From Nymphaea colorata (taxonomy: Eukaryota; Streptophyta; Magnoliopsida; Nymphaeales; Nymphaeaceae), in the NCBI RefSeq assembly GCF_008831285.2, contig NC_045146.1:4846972-4910971 (forward strand): DNA of 64,000 nucleotides, in the 5' to 3' direction. Shown here piece after piece: positions 12,291 through 23,565 of this stretch (its first letter is position 1; each line of letters opens with the position of its first letter). The position numbers and the translations under genes were made by a program. The notes beneath the pieces were generated by a model. That model was not told the origin of the DNA, made no database searches, and saw nothing but the letters and a program-made list of their open reading frames with translations.

Positions 12291-13525
12291 ACTTTTGTGA
12301 CACAGTTGCTGAGGGTTGTCTTTTTACTTTTTCTATGAAGAAATTGAAAAATACAATCTGCATCATTATCCTTCGCTGTCATCATCATCATCATTGTTGT
12401 ATTCTACTTTGGTCAATCTGATGAACATAATGGAGAAAATAAAAAACTTTGGTGTATTTTTTTATTCATATTTACAAATTTTTTGTTTGCACTAAAATGT
12501 TGTTTGCTATGAAACTTGGTTTTTCTTAATTCAAACTTTTTTGTGCTCTTAACGTGCAACACTCTGTTTTTTTTTTTCTTGTCTTTAATACATTTAAATT
12601 CCGGAAATGGTGTTCACATCGGCTCCCTGTCTGTCATTCTGTTTCCTCGTTACGTGGCTTATGAATCTGTGTCCTGCTTCCCTCGTTCTTACCCCACCTC
12701 TAATAGTACTATCCACAACTTAACCATAACTTAATATTAAGTCTTGTTTTATAAATTAAACATTTTAATCTCTTCCGTGACATATATACATATGGAGTTA
12801 TCATTCTTAGGTGTTTGATTGCCTGAAAAATTTTAAGATGCTTTTTCAGGACATCCGTTTGAACATCAAGAGCAAATCAGTCATTTGACAATGTCCAATA
12901 TAATACAAATTGGCATTAAGGAATGGGAATGGCGGTCTCAAACGAGACCAATAGAACTCAATCTTGGTTCCTTCTCTATATTTTAACAACAAACAAGAGT
13001 GATAAATGAAATTTGATGTAAACTGTTCGATGTTTTCCAAGTCATGCGGTTTTCTGTAAATAATTTCAGATTCCTGATCGATCAGTTTTATTGGAAACTT
13101 GAAAATTTTAGCTTTTCTATCAAGCCTTTCTTCCACAAAGGAATTGAAGCAGCCAACAGCAATGTTTCATTTATCAAGTACAAAAGGGAGATCATAGTGG
13201 AAAACCAATTGATAAGAACGTATTTGATGGAGAAGCCAGGCCCGAGAGCACGCAACCTACCTCATTTATCATCCACGTATCCTCGCTTCCCATCCATAAA
13301 TTCACATCCCAGCTCCTGAATCGCATATACAACAATACTTTGAAAAAAAAAACTTGAATATTGAAAAATAAACCTTTTAGACTTTAAATTTCAATATATT
13401 ATATCTATCAAATTATTGATTTGAAATCCAAGCAAGGGCACTTGAGTTAGCCGGTTGAGTCGGAAGTGCTTGAATCTTCATGTTTAGGCTAGAAATTGCT
13501 GGACTCAAAGTTCAGTTTTTAATGA

Positions 13526-13530
<5 letters not shown>

Positions 13531-13599
<69 letters not shown>
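13531..13599. repeat. (CT)n(TA)n microsatellite
   Basis: About 34 bp of CT dinucleotides run directly into about 35 bp of TA. The same compound form recurs in the window at 22.3, 28.7-29.2, 39.0, 46.1, 56.9 and 57.6 kb. Confidence 0.95.
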
Positions 13600-13600
<1 letters not shown>

Positions 13601-14010
13601 CGTAAATCATGACCATAGATTTAGTTTAACATCAAAAGACATCGAGACATCAAATTTGAACAGTTCATGTAAGATTGAAGGGTCCAAATCTTTCACTCTT
13701 TCTCCCTCTCATACTTTACCGCTAAGTCGGGCACGAATACTGGCAGATTGGCTCTTAATGAGAGTAGAGCAATATGAACAATGACTTAAAAATAATATTC
13801 TAGTAAATATTAGTTCTTGTTCTCAACTTCAACTGAAACATTGTAATTTTGCTGTGAATAAAAGGAATGGCCAACATTGGACGAACTGCCGACTTTTAAA
13901 TGCAGAAGAGAACGGGTACTCACAAAAAGAAGAAAAAATCATACGGTTTTGAGGCTACTTCAATGTCAAAAGTCTGGTCAACAATTTGTCATTTGGGTTC
14001 CGAGGCGCAC

Positions 14011-14013
<3 letters not shown>

Positions 14014-14060
<47 letters not shown>
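14014..14060. repeat. (CT)n microsatellite
   Basis: An uninterrupted CT dinucleotide run of about 47 bp. Serine/leucine-rich frames across it are repeat artefacts. Confidence 0.95.
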
Positions 14061-14062
<2 letters not shown>

Positions 14063-15394
14063 GTCTCTCTGTTTGCATTAGAGGAACGAAGGGGACGGGG
14101 TGATTGAACTTTCCACGTCCTCAACGTGCTTTAATGAGGTTCACTTCCCGAAATGATGCCATTCATCCAGTAAGTTTCATTTATAGTAGCCGCCCTTTGC
14201 AAGCTAATAAGAAGATTCCTTTTCCAATTCTACAAATCAAAATCACAATTGAGAAAAGTTTATATATATTTAACTGCACAAACAAAACCACCAACAACCT
14301 TCTGAGAATGGGAAGGTATGGGGTTTGCTTTAATTTACATACAAACAGCATCTAGTGCCAGAGTAATCTCATCTATGGAAAAGTTTCTCTCCACTGATTG
14401 CAACTTTTCCTTGTCAATCCCAAATGAGTTTTCTAAACCGCACTTATTTTCATATCTCTAGTGCAACATAGTAGCTAACATTTAAGATACTCTTCTAAAT
14501 ACACTTAAAATTGATATATGCCAATACCCTATTTTCAGAAATTCAAGTCCAAATCCTAGACCGAGTCCCTGTCCTCATCGGAAAATAATGGTTAGATCCA
14601 AGTCTAATCTGGCATTGGTGGATCAGACTCAATTTCATATTGAAACTAGTTTTAGCACATCTTTCATTTTCAAGATAAGAAAAGACGCAAACGTGATGTG
14701 CAATCACGTAAAATCAGTATTAGAAGCTAAAAAAGTTCAGACCATTAATTTTAGGGCCTCATAAAATTTTATATACATGTTTGAAAACATCAGTTTTTTA
14801 CAAATTCATTATGAAACCAAAGATATTCAGATTCGTTAATTATAGAGAGAGGGAGAGAGAGGGAGAGAGAGAGTTGAAATCCAGACTAATCTTTCTTTTC
14901 TGTTGATTTATCAATGACAACGTAGACCAAAAAAATGAAGATTTTCATGATTGGTGGTAATCAGGATCGAGAGAGAGAAAGAGAAAATTTTATATTCTTA
15001 TGCACATATATCCTGAGAGATTGCGTATATAAATTATAGAGAAATTTATTGTTGTCCGTTGTGAGACCAATAATAGTGCATTAATATACTGTTCAAACCT
15101 TCTTTAGAGAAGTGTACTAAACGAATTGTTTGTTTTGATGTTCATGCGGTCCGTGTAATGAAGTCGAAAAGGATAATAGACGTTTAACAATTGGGCAGTT
15201 AAAGCTCCTTCTAAGACCAAATAAAACTTTTTTTTTTATTTTTTTCCTTTGCATGGTTCAGAGTGCTGACTTGTCTTCCGTTCTTTGTGTGTTGTTATTT
15301 AAAGCCCTCTTCAGCTGTGGAGAGTGAGCGAGTGAGATAAAAGGTGAAGCAAAAAATGCCTTGAAAACAAGCTTTCTCCACTACCCAGAGGATC

Positions 15395-16824
15395 ATGGCT
15401 CAGCTCAATCTTTACTGGGCAGAGGATGGGTGGGATGAGGAGGAGGCCTACCAAGAAGAGAGTCTCTTATAGCAGCCATGCCCCTTCTCTTCCTCCTCCT
15501 CTTCACAATCTCTCCTGCACATTGGTGGACGAGCATCTCTTCTCGGAACACCATGAGTTGGTTTCCCTGTCAACAAAGGAGAAAGCCCAGAAAAAGCTTG
15601 GCCGGGACTACCTTGAGTACTTGAGAACAGACCCTGTTCTGGCCCGTGCTAGAAGAGGAGCTGTTGAATGGATCCTTTCTGTGAATGTCCATTATAATTT
15701 TACATCACAAACTGCTGCGCTCTCTGTCAATGTTCTGGACCGTTTTCTTTCTAGTTTTCACTTCCAGGTTTGTAAAGAAAGAACCCATCTTTTGTTCTTT
15801 TCTCCAAATTTTACCGCTGTTGTATATCTGAACTTTGGCACCGGTGGTTCTTCTCTTTGTTTTCCTTTCTGGCAGAGAGAGAAACCATGGATGACGCAGT
15901 TGGCTGCTGTGGTTTGTCTCTCTTTGGCTGCAAAGGTAGAAGAATCACAGGTCCCTCTGCTTCTAGACCTGCAGGTGGAGGAGGCCCAGTATGTGTTTGA
16001 GGCGAAGAGTATTCAGAGAATGGAGCTCCTGATTCTGTCATCATTAAAGTGGAAAATGCACCCTGTAACACCTCTCTCCTTCATTGATCATATCATAGGT
16101 TGGGCATGAGGACTCATCAGCATTGGGAGTTCTTTAGAAGATGTGAACGGCTGCTCCTTTCTTTGATCACGGGTGTGTACATGGATATCTCTGCAAAAGG
16201 AGAGCAGAAAAAGAAAAGCTTCACTAGTTTCCTAGTATCTTTTTGTGTTTTTTACTGATTTGTTTTTTGCTCGTCACTGAAACAGACTCCACACTTACAT
16301 GCTACATGCCATCAATTGTTGCATCATCTATAATTTTGTATGTGATCAATCAGCTGGAGCCATTCAACCCCATGGAGCATGAGAATCAGCTTCTAGGTGT
16401 CATGGAAATAAGCAAGGCAATCAAATTAACGCTTACCCATTTGAAGTCTTTGCTCATAATCCTCAAAGAAAATCGGCAAAAGAACAAGAATCCATCTTTC
16501 TGCTGAATTGAAGTCCTGAAAACCTTTTTTCTTTTTTAAACCAAGCAGGAAGATGTCAAAGACTGTCTTCAACTCATCAAGGATACATCGATGCTGGGAA
16601 GGCGGAAACGCAAGTCCCCTTCAGAACCAGGCAGCCCGAAAGGAGTCTTCGATGCTTCCTTCAACTCTGATGGCACAAATGATTCATGGGTATCATCATC
16701 CGCATCGTCATCATCATCGCCCATGGGGTTACATGTGAATGCGTCAAAGGAAAGCAGAATCGATGATCGACACCGAATTTCTCCTTTCAACCAAGTATTC
16801 GTAGATATCTTTCCAAGCCCATGA
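15395..16824 (+). pseudogene. CYCD3: Cyclin D3-type gene with two reading-frame breaks
   Basis: D-type cyclins bind CDKA in the nucleus and drive G1/S entry by phosphorylating RBR. Four exons are visible: 15395-15767, 15876-16172, 16286-16416 and 16549-16824, with short introns and fitting boundaries (the third donor is GC). The cyclin box is clear (REKPWMTQL, AAKVEESQVPLLLDLQ, FEAKSIQRMELL), as is the C-terminal signature (KRK..EPGSPKGVFDASF, NDSW). Two lesions break the frame: the ATG at 15395 opens a frame that stops near 15471 while the cyclin box is in another frame, and exon 2 shifts near 16098 (HIIGWA then stop). The Rb-binding LxCxE reads LYWAE, with Trp for Cys. A shorter protein from ATG 15426 would lack the Rb motif and end after the first cyclin fold. 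Assembly error could explain the shifts but less easily the Cys-to-Trp change. Confidence 0.85.
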
Positions 16825-18390
16825 CCCCTATAAATTTATCTGAAAGAAAAAGAGGAAGACTTCGGTACCTGTTTTATCCAGTATCCACCACTCCAGTTGC
16901 TGTTCTGTCCATGTCTGTGTTTTCAAAAGGAAAGGAGGAAAAAAAAAAACAATTTGTTAGTTTTACATATAGCTATATATAAAAGTGCATAATATCCGTT
17001 CCGTTGTTTACGTTACAAGTCTCTGCTCATTCCAATTCTCCAGAAAAATGAGAACTTCTGGTCTAAGGCTCTACTGTCGCCACCTATCTCTTTCTCTCTC
17101 TCTCGCTTGCTCTTATATTTATACATATAAGATAGGTGCAACCATAAGGATGTGTTTAGCATGACTCATTTATCATGTTGGGTCATAATGACTTTAATAA
17201 CCTCTGATGCATCTTCAAACTCGATTTAAATTCATTACTGAGATCGAATTTTATGAATATGGGTTTCTTTTGTTTAGAAATTTTATATAACGTCGGGGCT
17301 CTGTTGCTTTACAGAGCCAACCTTATGCTGCTGCTACTGCTTTCCAACTCTAACGGATGTTACCAAAACCTCTCTGGATTGGTTACCAAGAGATAAATAT
17401 CCATGGACTAGATTTTTGTTTAGCGTGTGACAGGCAATGATTAAAATCAATGTCCACCATGTGATGGAACTAGACGATGAAAACGCAACGTTGCCAAAAT
17501 GCAACCTGTAAACAGCTTAACAGCAACTGAAAAATGCAGCCTACCAAAATATAGCAATTTGGTTACATTTTGTTCCTTCACCAGATTTAAGAGGAAACAC
17601 CACAGATTTTTTTACCAGATACAGGCTAGCTAAACTTCTAACATTATTTACCAGTTGAATTTTAATAAAGCTTGTGAAGAAAAAGGGACGAAGACACATA
17701 CTGCAAGCAGACCTTTTGCAACTCTACTGTTAAATTGTCAAATCATAACGCTAGATGAAGGAGATCAAATCAAGAGAGCATACTGTAGAATATACATCCA
17801 TATATGGACATGCAATGAAAGTTGTTTTCTCTACATCCTCTTTGAAAGTTCAAGGGACTGTAATGATTGAGAGAGATGTGGCTTAAAAGGTGTTATATTA
17901 CAATGGATCCCACTACCAATAGTTAATACCGTTGCATCTTAAATGTAGATTTCATGATTAACAAAGAATGAAAAAGCAGAAAATGCAAGAAAAATATCAC
18001 TCGTGCTACCCTTTCTATAAAAATAGTTACATCTCCCTCTGTTCTTCTTGACTTCGTCCATGAAATGGACGAAAAGACTAGCTTTTCTGCCTCGCAATTT
18101 TTTTTAGGCCCAAGTCTAGGAACCACTTGCAAATTCAATTATAATTTCACTTTTAATCCAAGAAATTGGTAGAGGACCATTATGCCTGAATCATGCATAT
18201 GTAAATTCATCCATGTTTGGAAATGAACTTTCTTATATTTGAATTTTAAATAACAATGGTCACAATTGAAAATATAGTAGCAATAAATCATGCGCATTGC
18301 ACCGATTAAAAAACTGAAATAGGCATACACGCAATAAAGTTTACATGGACAAGGGAGTGTGCAGTTAAACATCCAAATTGAACGCACAAT
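16825..18390. other. Intergenic DNA 3' of the cyclin gene
   Basis: AT-rich with no supported gene. There is a short perfect hairpin at 17297-17317 (GGCTCTGT / ACAGAGCC around five bases) and a CT-rich patch near 17090. Short frames here show no recognisable domain. Confidence 0.4.
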
Positions 18391-19935
18391 CTATTGATTA
18401 TCATGTTATTTCTTGTGAGAAGTCCCGTATCCCAGCAGGCGGTTATGGGGAGGAGAGATTGATGGTGAGAATCAATACTCGTAACTACAAGTGGGCCCCC
18501 TTGCAGTTACAAGAAGAATGGGTAGGGCTCTTGACCACTATCCAACATCTCCCACTTGGCCATAAGACCGCTAGATTGCTTCCACTATTTGTGGGTTTCC
18601 TTAATCTTTAGTTACGAGGTTTTCCATAATTGGTTTGTCCATCATAACTTGAATTTTCATTCAAGAATTGTAGCGAGGTTTTCCTTTCAATGGTTTTCCA
18701 TCGCAACCTTTCAAGTATTCAATATATTTCACATTAGTTACGAGGTTTTCTTCATGCACAAGTATTTCCATCGTAACATGTTAAAACTTAGTCCCATGTG
18801 GACCACAAGCTTTACTTAAAAAATCATCAAGAATTCTCTTGATCAAAATGCTAGCAATCATATAAGCATTTGAAACGTACATGCATATTCTCTTTTTGTT
18901 CAACAATGAAATCAACCTGGATACTTTTCAACCACCTCACAAGGAGGTAGACTATGATGTTATTAGCCTCATACGTGCTATATGTTTGGCAAAAACAATC
19001 ATTATGAATTTCTTTTGTTAACAGATGCTAGCACATATATGAATATATCTTTGTTTCATTCATATATCTGAAAACATTTAACTGCCTTAAAACAAGGCCA
19101 ACTTGGACTTTCTTAATTTATATTGACAAGCCAAATTAAAAGTTTGTATCAAGTCCAGCACGCAAACTAATATACATCGAAATCAAATGATATATTTTCT
19201 TTTTATTGTTTTTCACAATTACTTAACTCATTTAGCAACAGGAGTTCCAAAGTATTCATGCGATACATAATCATATGACAAAACTCATATTAGCTTTCCA
19301 ACATAGCAAATGGCATTTTCAAGTGTGCTCCCACTTATCAAATATTTACATATTCATCAACTTGATTAGCAACGCCTAATCTTTATTATGACTATTTAAC
19401 AGAATGAACAATTAACTCATAGTTTATCATACAAGCACTTTTCATCTTGTATAGCTCTCATCAATATACCCTCTCATAGAATGAATTTCGTTTAACTCAT
19501 CAAGGTCAATATATAGCTCCGCCAACAAATGCATGCATCAATAATTCAAATATGTCTATTCAAGTATTCTACAAGATGATCATTGAGATCACTAACAAGC
19601 TTCAGTCGGTTCATTACCAAACTGATTCTTAGTCGGTTCATTACCTGACCGCTAATTAGCATATTCAATCGTTCAAACATGATCATCAAATGAATAGTCA
19701 GTTCTTGTGCATGCAACAATGATTCAAATATGACCATGGATCTCTTGACTTTCGTGACTATTATCAATGTTTGAAGAATATAAGAATTTGGACTCAGTTG
19801 GTTATTTTTCTAACCGGTCAATAAATCAATCCAAAAGGTGATCAATGAACTCTTTACCTAGTTGGTTCATTACCAAACTGATCATCAGACGAATCTTGGT
19901 CAGTTGGTTCATTACCAAACTGTTCCACAATCGGC
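18391..19935 (-). mobile_element. Minus-strand copia relic with LTR and polypurine tract
   Basis: On the minus strand, GGCCAAGTGGGAGA (18548-18561) followed by TGTTGGATAGTGG is a copia polypurine tract plus LTR start. The 3' LTR lies to the left (from 18547 down to about 18.4 kb). The same words occur on the plus strand at 43900-43945, so the two relics are one family; the block before the tract (ATAAACCAATTATGG-type words, GAAAACCTCGTAAC repeats) is shared as well. To the right, up to the decarboxylase fragment, no pol domain can be read. Instead a 15-20 bp motif (TTCATTACCAAACTG and variants) recurs near 19608, 19634, 19862 and 19903. Confidence 0.55.
18542..18561 (-). other. LTR start and polypurine tract of the minus copia relic
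   Basis: CCAACA then TCTCCCACTTGGCC on the plus strand is the complement of GGCCAAGTGGGAGA|TGTTGG, the canonical copia 3' LTR junction. Confidence 0.7.
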
Positions 19936-19942
19936 AAAAGAA

Positions 19943-20594
19943 CAAAGAGCACAGCTCAGTAAGAACCCATATACCATTTTCCATAAACCAATCCATTTGG
20001 CTCACCAATTGGCAGATGAAGTTAAAACATTGATACCCAATGCATCAGTGTTGGAGTCAGATCATTTTGAAGGCATGCCCAAGAAGGATGCATCGCATGT
20101 GACAATTGATACATGGAAACTAGGAGTCCCCGGATAAGACATGTATAAGATCCTGTGCAAGGATCATCATCCTGGATTTGCAATCACAAAAATCATTAAC
20201 ATCTGCAGTCAGCTTAGGCACATGCAGAGAGCATGTTCGAAGGGTTGTGCATGACATAAAGGATATGGCCGCTATGCATGGATTAGACAGCACAGGCCGA
20301 GCCATCAACCATTATGAGTGTGCACCTTTTGGAGTTATTAGCACAAAACTTTGTCCAAGGGCGGCCTTCTTTTCAAACGAAAGGAATAATGTTGAGGAAA
20401 GTCTTGGTGAGATATGTGGGGAGCTTATATGCACATTCCCTCCTGGCATCCCAGGAGCGGTTATAACTCAAAGTGCTCTCTCTTGTCTTCTAAATGCAAG
20501 AGATGGAGGTGCTATGATTAGTGGAGCCGGAGGTGCTATGATTAGTGGAGCCGCTGACTCTCATCTGCATTCTATAGTAGTTTGTGATGTCTGA
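19943..20594 (+). pseudogene. Decarboxylase 3' fragment, unit A
   Basis: It corresponds to the C-terminal half of the intact decarboxylase at 28144-33483, starting at the RAQLSKNPYTIF region and ending with the conserved DSHLHSIVVCDV terminus. It lacks the PLP-lysine half entirely. A stop follows GVPG near 20136, with frame changes after it. Relative to the intact gene, 12 bp are missing (VLIPGE region), and this deletion is shared with unit C. Unit A alone carries a tandem duplication of GGAMISGAG (near 20504-20551). The left junction abuts the minus-strand copia relic. It cannot encode an active enzyme. Confidence 0.9.
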
Positions 20595-20989
20595 GGTTTC
20601 AGGTTGACTTGGTGAAACTTTTAGGTCACAATTTTTTTATTTTATTCATAACGAACTTGTAGATCTTTGTTGTACTGCTCATGGGGCACCAACCATAGAA
20701 CTTGTAATCTCAGGATTGCAGATTTACTTACCCATCTGTATGATAGTTGATTCAGTTATATGAAACATTACGTGACCTGATGTTTATTTCTGATTCTAGT
20801 GGTCTTTTATGTTTACTAGACCACTGACCAAGTAAAATGATCACGATTCGATATTTGTATCACATATGGAAACAAGCAACATGGATAAAACCATTCCTGC
20901 TATAATAATCAAAGTACGATCTTGCATACAGAAAAATCATGCTCTGACAAACTAAAGAAACTCATAACTAGTTCCACTAGTATCCTCCA
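20595..20989. other. Former 3' flank of decarboxylase pseudogene (unit A)
   Basis: Conserved at about 95% by eye with 55171-55589 but not with the flank of the intact gene (33484 onward). No coding content is seen. It is useful mainly as a marker of the A/C duplication. Confidence 0.6.
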
Positions 20990-21417
20990 CGTCAGTTACT
21001 ATGGTATTAAATGAAAGAGAAGGATCTTTCTTTGAGAGCAGTTGTGGATTGAGACAGAGGGATCCAATGTTCCCATATCTTTTCATTCTCGTTATTGAAG
21101 TTTTTGTCAAGAGTCTCCACTGAGAAAAAAATATGAAGCATATCAAATTGCCAAAATCTTTAAGTACTAAGGCAAATTCTCCTGGAATGGTTTATGTAGA
21201 TGATATCATGCTTTTCTGCAATGCTGACATGTCATCTGTAATATATATAAGAGATGTGATAAGTGAATTTGGTGAGAAATCAGGCCTATTGGTTAATCTT
21301 ACAAAGTCACAGGTTATTCCTTTCCATGTTCACTATGATATTTGTAACTCTATTGTGGATATGGGTGGGCCTGTTCAACTTCTTAATTTGCAAAAGAAAT
21401 TGATACAGATGCCCTAA
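20990..21417 (+). pseudogene. LINE (L1-type) reverse transcriptase fragment, unit A
   Basis: Read on the plus strand it gives CGLRQRDPMFPYLFILVIEV, then an interruption, then YVDDIMLFC and SGLLVNLTKSQV. These match the plant L1 order GLRQGDPLSPYLF...FADD..LF...SGL.iN..KS. YVDD in place of FADD is allowed in degraded copies. Stops separate the pieces and no endonuclease or poly(A) end is visible. The same fragment lies at 55590-55987 in unit C, so it predates the duplication. Confidence 0.75.
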
Positions 21418-21738
21418 GGGGGTGTTTGATGGCCTGAAATCCAAGGAATTTTAGAATCAAAATTTCTAATTTTTTTTTATCAAACATGAATGATTGAAAT
21501 GAACACTGAATCTTTATTTCAGAATTAATCTTCGATTCCAAAATCAAAATTTCTGAATCAAAATTCGACCACAAGGGTTGGATACTGAATATAGACTCAA
21601 AATTTCCCTATCAAAGTGCCGGAAAACAAAGTTTCAGGCTATCAAAAGAAGAAACAAAACCGAATTGGAATGAAAAACTTTTTATCCCAGTTCCAGTTTG
21701 AGATGGGGAATCAAAATTCTGGACCACCGAACACGCCT
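21418..21738. mobile_element. TIR element (GGGCGTTTGATGG family), copy 1
   Basis: Ends are GGGGGTGTTTGATGGCC and GGACCACCGAACACGCC, imperfect inverted repeats. The family recurs at 29627-29907, 39485-39797 and 55996-56316. It is AT-rich inside, with repeated AATTCTGGAATCAAAATT words and no coding capacity. The superfamily is not determined because no clear target duplication remains. Confidence 0.6.
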
Positions 21739-22370
21739 TGAAACCATAAAACGTTATGTTTTTTCAGATTTTGTTTTGGAAAGATATTGGTAAATCCCAT
21801 ATCGGTCCTTATTTCTACAAAATTTGAAAAATATATTTAAAAAGTCGTACAAATTAAAACATAAAATTAAGCATAACAAAAAGAAAAGTAGGCCTCAAAG
21901 TGAAAATTAGTCTCCTTAAGTTTAATATGCAATGCCGCAAATGCTTTTTAGGCAGTAGCAAAATTAAATGATCAACCTATTAACAGAAGGGGGAGATGTG
22001 CACTGCATCAAGACCAGCCTCTTCTATTGAGCATGAAACAATTAAACTGAAAGAGCACCTAGAACAATTTAATAATAAAAAAGTAAATGGCTCTTATAAC
22101 ATCAAGATCTTAATAGTAGAAAAGATCAAATTTTTTACCAAAATAACTATGAACTAAAATATGATTTATATAAAATTAGTATTTATAAAGACATTAAGAG
22201 GTTCATATTTTGTTTAAAACACTTTTTGATAGAAAATTAAGAGGGCTGAGGTTTATCCCTTACTCAATTGGTCTGATATTTACCAATTACTGTATCTTTC
22301 TCTCCCTCTCTCCCTCTCTCTTTATATATATATATATATATCAACTGACTTTTTCTTAATAATAATTTAA
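21418..22370 (-). repeat. Inverted copy of decarboxylase intron 1 segment, unit A
   Basis: The minus strand matches the plus-strand intron segment at about 28.5-29.9 kb (for example the TTTACCAATATCTTTCC and AGGCCTACTTTTGA words, and the MITE within it). It includes a CT/TA microsatellite at 22296-22342. The segment lies in opposite orientation to the adjacent decarboxylase fragment. It matches 55993-56970 in unit C. Confidence 0.75.
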
Positions 22371-23161
22371 CTTGGTCAATTTCCATTCAACTGTTTAGTT
22401 AGTAGGTATAATTGTGAAACATGGACAATCTTATATATAGAAGTTTGAAAAAACCAAGCACCTAAGTTAGGGATAAAATCCACACCTTTTGATACTTATT
22501 TTTATAATGTTTTTTTTTTTGTCAATCTAACCTTATTGATGCAAAACATATACTAAGTTGTTCATTTGTTACACTTTAATGGGATTTGTAGAGTAGAGAG
22601 AAACAACGCTTTCACATCTTCTTAATAACACCATGTATGACTTATTTAAAAGAAAATCATATTTTTGAAACATCGAAACCATTTCCATAAATAACAAAGA
22701 GCATATATGACTAAGCATGTCTAGTTATGACCATGTAAGAGAAAAGTTTTGGAGCCTAGATCATTCATTTAGAACTTAACACACCCATCCAAGCAAGTTC
22801 AAGTTCATTCTTGGTGAGTAGTCAAGAACATTCTTGGCCCCAGTTGGCTGACATAGGAGTGATCACACCAGTAAGTAAAATAATTTCTCAAGTAGCCAGC
22901 CCCACTAAAATAATCCAGTAAAGGTCAGAAAAAAGCATTTTCATTTGTTAGATTTGGCCTCAAATCTTGCTCCTACAAGAAAAAGAACATATATTAATCT
23001 ATTTACTCTCTTGTACCTAGTGCTTCCACATGCAACAAAGAAATGAAGGACTTCCATTATTTTGAATTACAGTGGCAGAAGCGAAATAAATGAACTCAAG
23101 GGGCTTAGTAAGACTAGGAACCCAACTCAAGCTGGTACATTGCCAGAGATAGGATGAAACC
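22371..23161. other. Unit A intron/intergenic sequence with deletion junction near 22650
   Basis: Up to about 22640 it matches 56975-57237; from about 22655 it matches 59788 onward. The roughly 2.5 kb found in unit C between these points (trnR-like piece, inverted decarboxylase exon 1, promoter) is absent here. No coding sequence is recognised. Confidence 0.6.
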
Positions 23162-23512
23162 CTAGGTGACACGGGTACATGGGTACAGCTGGGTATGGCT
23201 GCATTTTAAAACATTTAAAATTATATTTTCAAACTTATTTTTTTTACTAATTTTGATTTTTCCCTTCTTTTATATCTCCCTTGCATAAGATTCTATATTT
23301 TTGTCACATTTTTCTTTAATTTTGTTTGTGTTTTGTTTGAAACTTTCTTATGAGATTACAAGTGTGAACTATCAATGTTTTCTTTCTCATATTATTATTT
23401 TTGAGAATATAAAATTGATCATACATGCGTACCCACAATTTTCAAAATTATCGTGTCCAAGCCAGTTCCTTCGTACACAAACCAGTACCATATCCATACC
23501 CATGTGACATAG
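23162..23512. mobile_element. hAT-like nonautonomous element, unit A copy
   Basis: Ends CTAGGTGACACGGGTACATG and CCATACCCATGTGACATAG are inverted repeats. It is flanked by ATGAAACC (23154-23161) and AAGAAACC (23513-23520), a 7/8 match to an 8 bp target duplication. Unit B (near 37893) lacks the element at the corresponding site, which gives an empty-site comparison. It lies just downstream of the Aux/IAA stop codon. Confidence 0.7.
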
Positions 23513-23565
23513 AAGAAACCTCATTGAAGCTATTGAGTTTAAAAGCAGATTTTGGTGGTTAATAA

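Larger units (their letters stand above)
12291..15394. other. Intergenic DNA upstream of the cyclin D3 gene
   Basis: No supported gene. The stretch contains two microsatellite blocks listed separately, a GA-rich patch at 14840-14872, and AT-rich sequence. ATTTAAAG near 15298 is a weak TATA candidate for the cyclin gene about 100 bp before its ATG. No convincing E2F site was seen. Confidence 0.4.

Noticed and set aside
17297-17317. Perfect 8 bp stem hairpin as an RNA gene or terminator
   Set aside because: One short hairpin in intergenic eukaryotic DNA without other RNA-gene signals.
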